From assembly GCA_964020975.1 (NCBI GenBank), contig OZ026615.1:34677455-34741454 (forward strand): 64,000 nt of DNA. The letters are read 5' to 3'. This DNA comes from Hermodice carunculata. Its lineage: Eukaryota > Annelida > Polychaeta > Eunicida > Amphinomidae. The translations under genes and the position numbers were made by a program. How positions within the stretch are numbered: position 1 is the stretch's first letter; each line of letters starts with the position of its first letter. Of the stretch, positions 54,892 through 64,000 are shown piece after piece. The notes below the pieces were generated by a model. That model saw only the letters and a program-made list of their open reading frames with translations. It was not told the origin of the DNA and ran no database searches.

Positions 54892-55564
54892 CATACATAC
54901 ATACATACATACATACACACACACATACATACATACACACATACATACATTCACGTCTGGGACAAGAAAAGCGAAAGATAATGGATGTAAGAAATGGCCA
55001 AACATTTATGTGCTTTCCTGCCTGCTTTATCTACCGTATCACACAAAAACAACATATTTGTGATTATACTCAGAAGCCCATGTCCAACCACCGACATTAG
55101 ATGCTATTATAAAGACGCAACGTGACGACTTATAAGCGAAAGGTACCACTCTACAAAAAGAAGTTCAGAGAAGTAAAATAAAACCATTGCTACTCTCTCC
55201 GTACAATGCCTGACAAAATTTCCAAAAAATGCCAGGAGCTTAAAAAATCATCCAGATGTTACAACATTTTGAAGGTGGGGTGGAGAAGTTGTGGCATGGA
55301 TTTTGCTATTTTTCCACTTGCAAGACCCATTTTTGTGAAATGAAGGTGGTTCCTATATCTACCGGATAAAATATTTATGACATAAGTCACCTTTATATTT
55401 CCTAGGAATTATTTATCACAAAATTCCCAGCACAACATTATTGTGTTCGCTGAAGTTCGTAACGTTTTGTTGAGACCTACTCTGTGTTTTATCATATTTT
55501 TATGCAAGATAGCAATGATCTTGTTGATGAATGTACTAGTTACAACGGAATGGAGTATTGGGGT

Positions 55565-55652
<88 letters not shown>

Positions 55653-56097
55653 TTTCGCCTTTCTTTCACACTTTTTTAATTACTCTTCGTTCTGTGGGCC
55701 AGTTTATCTGAAATAAAATCTATAATACTGTTAAGTATTAAGAAAGACATTTGCTGAAACAAATAACTGGTAAATGTGGGATGTAAAACTTGACTTTTAC
55801 GGCTTAAGCTACCCATGTTGATTCATTTCGGACTTTTTCAAATCTGAGCAAGCTGGGCAAGTCGCAAGTATAACAGGAAGAAATAAATAATGTCCGTATA
55901 TGCCGCAGTTATCGAGGCCTAGCATCGATGAATTTATACAAACCTCCATATGCGATGTGAACTTGTTGTGGCTGTTTTCCAGCAATCACCTGGTTCATGT
56001 GCCGTTCAAAAAATTGTGGGTCTAACGGATGACTCCATACCGACGCCCAGGTCATGCAGAGGACATAAAACAGGCCAAATCTCTGGAACGTTCCCAT
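41388..56097 (-). CDS. ACP7: Purple acid phosphatase (acid phosphatase type 7-like), gene C
   Basis: Third intact paralog, most upstream in the array. Exons: 56097-55944, 52713-52519, 51887-51705, 48841-48816, 47777-47680, 46941-46876, 46425-46311, 45290-45177, 44329-44204, 43658-43587, 42344-42207, 41450-41388 (TAG). Total 1350 bp, 449 residues, exon phases identical to A and B. Signal peptide [20 protein letters not shown]. It has the same motifs: GDLG, GDFAYD, GNHE, TMAHRP, AHEH. By hand count about 84% identical to A; most changes fall in exon 1, exon 2 and exon 11 (residues [19 protein letters not shown]). Introns do not align with those of A and B. Donors of exon 1 (GTTTGT), exon 2 (GTCAGT) and exon 10 (GTAGGT) are weak but acceptable. 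Introns hold LINE, satellite and microsatellite sequence. Confidence 0.93.
42660..43236 (+). mobile_element. 5'-truncated LINE: carboxyl end of reverse transcriptase ORF, gene C intron 10
   Basis: Plus-strand coding sequence reads [20 protein letters not shown], then [20 protein letters not shown]. After a frame change it reads [14 protein letters not shown] and a tail ending CYICKQNN with a stop at 43234-43236. The LQK.A.R.I......H..P....L..L....L motif and the HN..TR motif are typical of the C-terminus of CR1/Jockey-type LINE ORF2. One frame shift is seen near 42955. Sequence up to about 43540 may be its 3' untranslated end. It sits antisense to gene C. Confidence 0.75.
46020..46105. repeat. 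TTGGCCCAA-type palindromic repeat in gene C intron 7
   Basis: Several overlapping copies of TTGGCCCAA and its reverse complement (TTGGCCCAACATTGGCCCAA, ACTGGGCCA, ATGTTGGGCC) within 85 bp. The flanking CAGCTTTCCT and CCCAGTTAA phrases recur near 59358-59400. Confidence 0.6.
47935..48105. repeat. (TTA)n trinucleotide array in gene C intron 4
   Basis: ACT/TAC units followed by about 30 TTA units and then AAT units, with an inverted character at the ends. Confidence 0.95.
48327..48401. repeat. (TA)n microsatellite in gene C intron 4
   Basis: About 37 TA units. Confidence 0.95.
49560..51560. repeat. Degenerate interspersed repeats in gene C intron 3
   Basis: Phrases recur several times. GATCCACCATAACTGAGATA-like phrases stand at about 49670, 49760 and 49897. 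CCATCAAGTTTCAGAACA stands at 50051 and 51010 inside longer 65-bp matches. GTTGACCAAATTAAGGTC-like phrases stand at 50152, 51143 and 51417. A (CA)n tract lies at 51066-51107. No coding sequence except the possible THAP-like relic at 50403-50537. Confidence 0.6.
50403..50537 (+). pseudogene. Possible THAP-domain relic
   Basis: A 44-codon frame opens [17 protein letters not shown] and continues to [16 protein letters not shown]. The MP..C....GC start and a later F-P-[SK]-F-like segment followed by a tryptophan resemble the first half of a THAP zinc finger (C2CH). The second Cys/His pair and the AVPTIF box were not found. If real it would be a broken transposase or regulator fragment inside gene C intron 3. 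Weak evidence. Confidence 0.25.
52960..53390. repeat. AACCGGTT-rich tandem repeat, two diverged units of about 242 bp
   Basis: The phrase CCGGTTCCTACCATAGAACG at 53043 returns as TCGGTTCCCACCTTAGAACT at 53285. Other shared phrases are GGTCCATCATA and CAACCGGTT. The palindrome AACCGGTT occurs repeatedly. Located in gene C intron 1. Confidence 0.75.
53776..53800. repeat. (GGAC)n short tandem repeat
   Basis: Six GGAC units followed by GCAATGCTATAAGCTCT. The combination looks like the end of a dispersed repeat, but no second copy is in the window. Confidence 0.7.
54864..54950. repeat. (CATA)n microsatellite
   Basis: Tetranucleotide tract with CACA interruptions in gene C intron 1. Confidence 0.9.
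55568..55646. repeat. (TA)n microsatellite in gene C intron 1
   Basis: About 39 TA units. Confidence 0.95.
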
Positions 56098-56190
56098 CTT
56101 AGAATCCTAAAGCCTTCTGCTAAAAGCGAAGGACAAGAAGAACACCATCAAATGAACAGTGTGGCAAGCAAATTGTTACAAATAAAACAT

Positions 56191-56200
56191 ATCACATGAC
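56191..56200. promoter_or_regulatory. CLEAR-related E-box upstream of gene C
   Basis: ATCACATGAC, two mismatches from the CLEAR consensus GTCACGTGAC, about 95 bp upstream of the start codon. The position matches the sites of genes A and B although surrounding sequence has diverged. Confidence 0.35.
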
Positions 56201-56648
56201 AGAGTCACGAGAGAGGCTCAATTTAAATCAATAAACGTGACAGATCACAAGTGTGTTTTTTCGCACATATGCTCCTGACATTTTGGGCTAGGAAAAAAGC
56301 AAATGTAACCTTAGTTCCCAAAAATTGATTAATGTATAAAAATATAAATAGAAATGGCGCTAGGACGTACATATATTTCCATAATTATGTCGTGCAAAAT
56401 GCATATGCTCAAATAATTATATCTCTACAGATAAGTTCCTCGAGCTCTTTTATTTCTTAATTTCCTTATTCACCCCCTCACCCCTTTCCATAAACTATAC
56501 ATGTGAGCCGAAAACTCGATACGTGTTATTAAAATGCGACTCTATGAGTTACATTGGTTCCACCAGTTGGGAAAAATGAGTTACTTGAAAATGAGGTGCA
56601 TAGAAATTTTAGATGCGGAACATTTTCAAAATTGTGGAGATTTACATG

Positions 56649-56725
56649 TCATACATACATACATACATACATACATACATACATACATACATACATACAT
56701 ACATACATACATACATACATACATG
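56649..56725. repeat. (CATA)n microsatellite
   Basis: About 19 CATA units. Confidence 0.95.
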
Positions 56726-56789
56726 CACATATACATATAAGCATAACTAATGTCAATGACAATAACACATCTAATGGATATTAAACAAA

Positions 56790-57450
56790 ACTCATGCCAC
56801 TCAATTTTAAGCTAATTAGAGACTTTTCAAATTTAAAATCTTATCAATGTCATATAATAAAATAATGAAACTATATACAGAACTAACTAACTTCTACGTA
56901 TATGTAGGCCTAATTGACCTTTGCACATCTAATGACTATTGAATGAACATCACAGCATTTAAATTGATGCTCATTACAGTATTTTATTTCTTCAAGGCAC
57001 ACTAAATACACATACTACAATTATAACTTTTGTACATATGGGCTTGACCATAGCGTACGAAATCAATATGAAACAAAAGTCGTAGCTTGTTAAATTATGC
57101 CACGCAGGGGCATATCAAGTATTAAATCTTGAACATCTTAAAAAATATGACAGATTGAGATGCTTTTGAAACGTCTTTATGTATTCTATTGATTAATGCG
57201 AAATGCTGAACATAAGTCTCTAATTTGGGCCATTTAAATCTTAGAATATATTCGAAACTATCTTCAAAGGTAAAGTAACGGAACCATTCTACTTTCCACA
57301 TAACTGTCGTTGTTCACTGTACATCTGATGAATATCGAAATATGACGGAATTTCAAATCATGTTTATTTGCGATATTTAAGATTGTACTAGTCGAATCTT
57401 CACAGCTATAATATACAGAAATACCATTTCATGTAGATATTTTTTTATGG
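56790..57450. repeat. Diverged 145-bp satellite, about five units
   Basis: Recognisable but decayed copies of the satellite seen in genes A and B. Phrases such as TTAAATCTTGAACATCTT, ATTGACCTTTGCACATCTAA and AAATTATGCC recur roughly every 130-150 bp. Confidence 0.65.
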
Positions 57451-57892
57451 GTAGCAGAACGTCACTTATGATAGACAAAGTCGAAGTCAGCTATTCAGGC
57501 AACTTTGAGGTCCAGCTTGTATCTTTAAAAAAACAAAGAAACAAAAAATAGTTGAAGAGCTAACAACTGATGCAAGAAAGTCAATAAAACTTGAGCATCA
57601 AAAAAAAAGACGTCACAACTCGTTATGGGGACCTCACAAGGACACGCAATGCTATTCTCTGATTGGCCAAAGGCCTTTGTCAACCAAATCAACATAACAG
57701 AATCCGTGATAACATGGTTTATATTTTCCAAATTCCATACGAGGCAGTCAATAATATGGTATTTTTCATTGTTTGATAATACTCCACATGTTTCTGTGTG
57801 CTGTGGGTCTTCGGCCAACCACTGGGGGGGGGGGGGGGGGGAGGGCAGGTCCCAAATGACTCAGAGGTTTTTCATCATATTTTTTGTCGGTT

Positions 57893-58044
57893 ATCTCATG
57901 GCTAGATCAGTATCCTATACCCTGTACAGTTACACCTCGAGCCGTACCCTCCCGAGACCCGAAGGGTCGATGGAGAATATACGTGATGGGGGGGGGGGGG
58001 GGAGGGAACTGCACAGGCCAGGATAGTGATCTAGCCATGAGATG
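57893..58044. repeat. Inverted repeat with two internal poly-purine/G-rich boundaries
   Basis: ATCTCATGGCTAGATCA at 57893 pairs with TGATCTAGCCATGAGAT ending near 58042; matching continues through TATCCT and CCTGT.CAGTT. Arms are about 38 bp with few mismatches and about 75 bp between them. A G run lies just outside the left arm (57824-57842) and another inside the right arm (57987-58002). Confidence 0.8.
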
Positions 58045-58411
58045 ATGTATGTATCCTATGCAGCACCAGGGCAGTGAATCGCGCTGATTGTTCAACTGTT
58101 TTCGAGTTCCAGGAAAATATACAGGCCTATGTTATTCCAATGCACACCCCGCACACTTCCCTCCGAGTTATTTGCTCGGATTGGTAAATAGGTTTGGAGT
58201 TGCCGAGAAATATGAAGGACAGGTGTGATTTTGATTTTCATGCAAATTCTGCATTGCACAGTATGCTACCACCAACCCATGCCTGTTTATTTTTTTGAAC
58301 TGCAGTATACTCCAGGTAGAAAAGAAAAACAAACAAACAAAAAAAAAACAAAAAACAAAAAACAAAACACAGTATGGAGGAATGTTTTGTTATTCATCAT
58401 AGAATGCACAT

Positions 58412-58413
<2 letters not shown>

Positions 58414-58458
<45 letters not shown>

Positions 58459-58492
58459 CACTACATCTAGACAGTAAGAGTAATCAACACCA
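58414..58492. repeat. Microsatellite-linked repeat, copy 1
   Basis: A (CA)n-(TA)n tract followed by a 35-bp segment (58458-58492, ACACTACATCTAGACAGTAA...) that recurs exactly at 60141-60175 behind another TA tract. Confidence 0.85.
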
Positions 58493-58833
58493 TAAGTTTA
58501 TTCTGAACACACATACAGGTCCAAAAAATAACAAGAAAGTGCAATTATACGAAAAATACAAAAAAATATGTTAAAAATAACCTCATTCCTCATATTAACG
58601 AAATGAGGATGTGTTATGTTGATCCAGACACACATCACACATCACATGGGCATGTCATATATACGCTGGGAAATAAGCCTCATTGTGGCCACCCAAGTGT
58701 TTTTCCGTCGTTATCAAGTTGATAGGATGTAAAATATGACTGCTTTAAAATGCTACTGTCCGAACAATCATAAATAATTTGTGTGAGGGACAATCTCGAG
58801 TATTGAAGCAAACGTGTATCTGTTTTATTACGC

Positions 58834-59265
58834 ATGTTTTCAGTAACCGTCTTGTTCATATTGATTACAGTTATCAAGGACAAAAATTGTGACAAAACTG
58901 ATAAAAATAACTGTTTAACTATTGCCGTTGCCTGTGTGATATCTAAGGTACTTGAGATTATCATGTTGACAAGGTGTGAAGTTTATCTGTTGACCACTAA
59001 CTACCAGTGTGGATTTATATGAAAACATTCTACTGATGTGTGTATCTCTATTTTGAAAGAAGCACGTCCGTTTAAATTTTAATCGTTCCCAAGGTAGGTC
59101 TGTATTTCTCTCGTGTTTCGATGCGTCTAGAGTTTTTGATCGCGTGAATCACTCTTAACTTTCTTCCGTGCTTTTGCAATGATCCCTTCCAGATAATATT
59201 GTCTGCATATTGAGAGTATGGTATTCTATCAAACAACTTAGTGTGAAATGGAGCTCTATTTTTCT
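58834..59265 (+). mobile_element. LINE fragment: reverse transcriptase core
   Basis: The plus strand reads LITVIKDKNCDKTDKNNCLT, then SKVLEIIMLTRCEVYL and QCGFI, matching the start of a non-LTR reverse transcriptase finger/palm (VPILKDK.GD.....NYRPI...SV.SK..E.......L). In other frames further on are CFDASRVFDRVNHS, the FDASKAFDRV catalytic motif A, and PDNIVCILRVWY. Pieces lie in at least two frames with stops, so it is a decayed CR1/Jockey-type fragment. Confidence 0.75.
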
Positions 59266-60020
59266 GCACCCTTTATTTAGACTAGCGATGTACGACATTG
59301 CGGATTTTTGTCACCAAAGCCAGTTAACCCCTTCATTGCCACACTTCGACTGAGACAACAGCTTTCCTAGACAACCTTTGGCCGCATTGCACCCAGTTAA
59401 TGCGTGCTGATGAAAGCTCGTTCGCCCTGACACTTACATTCTATGAAGGGTCTTTTTACAAGGAACAGGGATCTAGCACCATTATTATAATTCAGAGCAT
59501 GTCGTTTTAAGCAGTTCGATTTAAGCTTCGGTTGGGCCTGAAAGTGTTAACTTCTCTCCAACAGCCAATGTCAGATGTAATATAGCTGGTACTATGGCCA
59601 ACCATTAAATTTATGCACATAATATGCTTGCGTTAAGTCTTTCTGCTGAAGGCTGCAAGTTTGTTTGTGTACTTTCAGAAAGGAAGATGTTTTCACAGGT
59701 TCTCTACGGATCAAGTACAATATATTTGAATATAGTTGCTATCATAACACCGCCTCGTAATTTATTGATTCAATGCAAGATTAATGGGTTATATGCGTCT
59801 TCGAGAACACAAAATGGTTTCAAGTTTCCCAACAGACTATGCCGGCAACTATGAAATTGCCATGGCTCAGGTTTCAATTTGGAGACCATGCTGTCAAAAA
59901 ACAAGAACGCATTTGGGGGTTTACCATGCAGGAACCCATGATTGATCACATAAGGCAGAATTTGTTAAATGTGACAGGGTTGCACCATACAAAACAAAAC
60001 CATTACAAAATAAGGATGCA

Positions 60021-60054
<34 letters not shown>

Positions 60055-60102
60055 TCTTCTGTCTATGATAACAAGTCTCTGTCTGTCTGTCTGCCTCTCT
60101 CT

Positions 60103-60103
<1 letters not shown>

Positions 60104-60144
<41 letters not shown>

Positions 60145-60175
60145 TACATCTAGACAGTAAGAGTAATCAACACCA
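60104..60175. repeat. Microsatellite-linked repeat, copy 2
   Basis: (TA)n at 60104-60139 followed by the same 35-bp segment as at 58458-58492. A TC-rich tract (60020-60096) precedes it. Confidence 0.85.
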
Positions 60176-60289
60176 CAGTTCCAAAGCGATGAAATGTACA
60201 AAAGCAGACATTGAAACTCTGTTGTTGTTGTCATATTAGCTGACTTGTCAGTACAGCTGAGGTAAAAAAAAAAGGTTCGGTCGTCCGTT

Positions 60290-62520
60290 GTTCGTTCACA
60301 CTTGCATTTTCGACTTTTTTTCTAACACCGTCAGCTTAATTCACTTCAAACTTTGTACCCATGTTTTGCCAGTGGGTTTCTGCCAAATCTGTTCAACAGG
60401 TAAGGGTCTGATGATTTTAGGAGTTTTCATCAATCTATTCCAAAACTGCTTAGCCAATAAAAAAGGGACACTTCTGGTCAGTTTGAGACGTTAATTTGTT
60501 CATCAGGTGCTGCTGTGATTTCTTTTTCGATTTTTTAAAATTATTTTTTGTGTGTTTTCGCCCTTTTCGGCTTCTCCAAAACCGTCACTCAGTTCACGCT
60601 GAATTTGGAGGAAATGTAACATGTGGCAGGGTCAGCAGTTATTTATTTATTTAGTTAGTTACTTAGTCAGTCAGTCAGTCAGTCAGTCAGTCTGTTTGTT
60701 ATTGTTAGTTCATTCGTCCGCCGGTAAATGTTTTCGGAGGGTCCTAGAATGAGACCACTGCTTGCAGTTAATAAACTATAACCGTTATTCTTCATTTACA
60801 GATCCATTTACCAATGGTGCTGTGTGCCGAGTTCCCTGCCACATTGTTATAGTGGAGGTAGAGTGCCTTTTAATGGTCCATATTCATAATTATCACGAAA
60901 ACGATGTTGGACTACTTTTTTCCTATGTTGTTATGCTGACTGACAAGTCTTGTGGACCAAAAAGTGGCTGGCTTACTATGTCTCTTTAACTCTTGGGTAC
61001 AAGTGATAAATTTTGGGTTTTAATTGGCCAGACCTCTGTGTTTTGGAAAAAAAAACAAAGTGTCTAGTTAATGAAGTGTGTATTTCAAAGCTTGAGAGCA
61101 CCGGTTCCATTTTACGAGCGATTGACTGTCTCAAGTCAGGAGTGAAATTTATTTCTTCTTATCCTTGCTGGAAGATGAATACTCTTGAATCTCTCCTTTT
61201 TTTCTTTTAACTTTGCTCTAATTGTTGGTTTGAAATTTTGAATGTGGGTGATGTTTTTTCTGAACTGACGGAGATTTATATATATGAATGTTCAGTTTCT
61301 TGGAGACGTCCGGTCGTTCATTCATTCATTCATTTTGTTGTGAATTTTAATTTACACAGGTTTTATCTTCAGCATTTCATTCCCAGGGAGCTGCAACCCT
61401 CACATCTGGTGGCTGTCACACTTCCTGCTGGCCTCCTCTGTTGTTTTTGGACCCTCTTGTTGCACCATTATGTTCGTTATATTTGGGGATTATTATCAGG
61501 CTAAAATAGTCGGGTGTGACTGTTTTGCATAGTCATTTAATTATTGCCATTGGTCTGAAAACGAGGCTCTTGTGACACTCCAGGACCTGGATACGGACCA
61601 TATTTTACAAGTTGTCTAGTGTTATTTTCCTGTTGAGATCTGTGTGTCCAGAGTATTTTATACGTTGTTCTTGTGCCCCACCTGGCGGGAAAAGCCACTG
61701 TCCTGAACGGTGCTCATACCACTAATCACACATGCACGCGGATTGGCTTTATGTGGTTCTACATAGCCCAGGCCTAAAAGATTTAGTGAGAAACTGTAAC
61801 ATGTATATTTCTTATAACGGTCATAACTTAAACATTTTTGTTAGATTTACATCAAACTTTGGCAGGGATATACCTTGACGGAACTCTACGAATGTTGTGC
61901 AAACGGTCATGCTCCTGTATATTTTAAGTAATTGTATGTTCGCTTTTGGGAGCAAAATCTTTAAAAAGTCTTCTCCAGAAATATTTCGCCAATTGATTTG
62001 AAATTGTACAGGGACACGTTTGGAAAGTCCTAGATTTTATTTGTTAACAAGTGTGGCTGCAAATTCTAAAAAAAACATTTTATGAATTTTTGTTTGTTGT
62101 GTAATTTTCGACTCCTGATGAACCGCATACTGCATTAACTTCAAACATAGCAGAAATATAACTTGACTTGATCTCAACCAATGCTGCTCACTGGTTGAAA
62201 GTACTGCTTATTGTCGATTTTTAAAGAATTTTCAAAAATTACGTAATGATCGGTGACAGCGTATGCTATCATGATAACTATGGGATATCAGTCTACGTGA
62301 ATGTCTATGTAATTGTCTCCAAAACTGCTAACTCGATCCACCTCAAACTTTATGGCAATGCACCTTGGGTGAGACTTTATGAAGTGTCTTCAAACGGTTA
62401 CGCTCACGCTCCTCTGATTGTCTCTTTTTATTTTTAAACTTTTATAGAAAATCTTAACAAACCCTTTTTTCTGAAATCACTTCGCCAGTAGCTTTAAAAT
62501 TGGCGACAAACACTTATGGG
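60290..62520. repeat. Degenerate repeat cluster
   Basis: Variants of a phrase like CTCCAAAACTG...ACTCG followed by CACCTCAAACTTTATGGCA recur near 60340, 60575, 61845, 62135 and 62315, each followed by text such as CTTGACGGAACT or GTGTCTTCAAACGGTTACGC. The spacing is irregular, about 180-300 bp or more. An (AGTC)n tract lies at 60664-60692. No coding function recognised. Confidence 0.5.
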
Positions 62521-62524
62521 TACC

Positions 62525-62625
62525 CCTCGTCTCACTTGGACAAACAACCGAAACTAAGTCGCACCCTCGTCTAGGCCAGACGAGGGTGCGACTTAGTTTA
62601 GGTTGCTTGTGCAAGTGAGGTGAGG
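62525..62625. repeat. Hairpin: 48-bp arms, 5-base loop
   Basis: Left arm 62525-62572 and right arm 62578-62625 are reverse complements with about 6 mismatches; the inner 21 bp (AACTAAGTCGCACCCTCGTC plus T) pair perfectly around loop AGGCC. It is more G+C-rich than its surroundings. Confidence 0.9.
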
Positions 62626-64000
62626 TCGCGCTGTAAAAACTACCCTCTCGTTTTTTTGTTTTTGTTTTTTTTTTTTTTTTTTTTTTTTTTTTGGGGGGGG
62701 GTGTTTTTTGTGTTGTGTTTGTGCGTGTTTGTTTGTTTTTTTTGCACCAACAGAAAATGTGGATTCATATACATTTTTCTTAATTTAAGACAAATATTGC
62801 AATGAAAATGCTGGTTACTTTTTATATAATATAAAATGGGCGGGTATATAGACCATGATTGAAATTTGTACACCCCCTTTCCAATTCCATGAAAAATATA
62901 TATCTATATCTTCATGCATAATTTGTACCTGACGACATGCTACCAACCTCTTGAAATGCTTTTTATCTTACATTTTCACATTACCCGTCGATATGTATCT
63001 TCTAAAGAGCACTAGAAATTGTACATCTGTAAGCCACAACCAAGTACAAGAACATCACTTTGCCTTCCCCTGAACAGGTAGAACATTGGAGCTGTCATCC
63101 GCTTGAATTCCGGTCTTGTATTCAATAGTTCTGCTACCAAACTGAGGCGCAGGCAGGCTACCTAAAGAGTGACACATGGATTGACCAATTCAGAAAAAAA
63201 GAGCTTTCGTTGCATGAGCGTGTCTGTAAGTAAGGTCACAGAGCCGACCTTCTCACGATACGGGTGAATCCGACTGAAGTACTTCCGGGAAAGGGGGGGG
63301 GGGGAGTGGAATTCCATACATGGAATACATACCCCATTTCTTTCTTATGTTCTTGACACTAATACTGGCCAACTTCAATTAAATTGTCTATCTGTTCTTT
63401 TGATTTCAACATGTATTTGCATGAAATTTTATGTTGGAGAAAACTTAGGCCTAGAACCTGAATTAAAACAATGTGACACTTAAGACATGATAGATTTGGG
63501 CATATTAGAGCTACAGAGAAGACAAAAGGAGCTATCTGTATCATGAGAATTTGTGCGGATGGGCCGAAGCCAAAGGTCTACCAACTTACTTGTGCAAAAT
63601 AAAAATTAAATAAAACGCAAAATTTGAAGAAAAAAAATGAGCCTTAAGTCCATTATGAATTTCCTTCTTTGCAACATTTTCCACCAGCTATGTTCAAGAA
63701 ACCTTGCATATGGTCAACCATCTACAGAGCAATCAACAGTGTTGCCCCCCCCCCCCCTCCCTTTCTGGGGTTTTCATTAAGAACGGTTATACCCTTAATA
63801 TCCTATTAAAAGGTTTTGATAGAAAACAAACTTCCGCGAAAAAACTGTTGTCAGTGTTTCTGATCAATACAAAAATCACAATCATCATTTTTGAGCTTGG
63901 CAATCAAATGTTATGGAGCACATTTAGGGTCACTTCGCAGCCATGCAGTAATTGGGGGATGTTGATATAATGCCCTAGTTTATATATGTATATATATATA

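Larger units (their letters stand above)
56098..64000. other. Region upstream of gene C; no recognised gene
   Basis: Contents in order: putative promoter of C, (CATA)n tract 56649-56725, diverged 145-bp satellite 56790-57450, G-run-bearing inverted repeat 57893-58044, microsatellite-linked repeat at 58414-58492 and 60104-60175, LINE reverse transcriptase remnant 58834-59265, degenerate repeats 60290-62520, hairpin 62525-62625, T and G homopolymers 62656-62702. Open frames here are short and lack family signals. Confidence 0.6.

Noticed and set aside
60762-60989. Plus-strand 75-codon open frame
   Set aside because: Lies in a degenerate repeat cluster; Cys-rich by chance, no family recognised.

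Overview
The window looks like nuclear DNA of a marine invertebrate. The species cannot be named from sequence alone. The reasons are AT-rich DNA, genes split into 12 short exons by introns of about 0.1 to 3 kb, abundant dinucleotide and tetranucleotide repeats, and fragments of LINEs, a Tc1-like transposon and a tRNA-related SINE. There are no bacterial-style operons, and no viral, LTR or CRISPR features were seen.

The only protein-coding genes I can reconstruct with confidence are tandem paralogs of the animal long-form purple acid phosphatase (acid phosphatase type 7, ACP7). All lie on the minus strand. Gene C is at 41388-56097, gene B at 21444-34590 and gene A at 5804-18679. A fourth copy, D, enters the window only with its first exon (65-170) and continues off the left edge. 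A, B and C each have 12 coding exons with identical phases. All splice sites start GT and end AG, and no reading frame is interrupted. Predicted lengths are 446, 446 and 449 residues. All five metal-ligand motifs of the family (GDLG, GDFAY, GNHE, a histidine in TMAHRP, and AHEH) are present in each.

A and B are products of a recent segmental tandem duplication. Unit 1 is about 5433-21074 and unit 2 about 21079-37173, and they align along introns and intergenic DNA. The two proteins differ at only about 14 of 446 positions by hand count, and half of those changes fall in exon 11. C is older (roughly 84% identical to A by hand count), with unrelated intron sequence. D is more diverged still. 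The two duplicated units form a natural experiment: microsatellites, a SINE-like insertion, a 108-bp palindrome and several 100-200 bp indels differ between them.

Region by region: 1-170 is the start of gene D; 171-5803 is a spacer with one possible terminal exon of another gene (760-1006, minus); 5804-18679 is gene A; 18680-21443 is its upstream region with a LINE endonuclease remnant; 21444-34590 is gene B; 34591-41387 is its upstream region (duplicate to 37173, then unique with a LINE 3' end and long microsatellites); 41388-56097 is gene C, with a LINE 3' end in intron 10, a possible THAP-like relic and diverged repeats in intron 3 (between exons 3 and 4), and an AACCGGTT repeat in intron 1; 56098-64000 has no recognisable gene, but holds a diverged 145-bp satellite, a LINE reverse transcriptase remnant, two hairpins and degenerate repeats.

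The paralogs probably encode secreted or lysosomal binuclear-metal phosphatases. An E-box resembling the lysosomal CLEAR element lies about 90-105 bp upstream of the start codons of A, B and C, which would fit shared lysosome-type regulation. That is inference.
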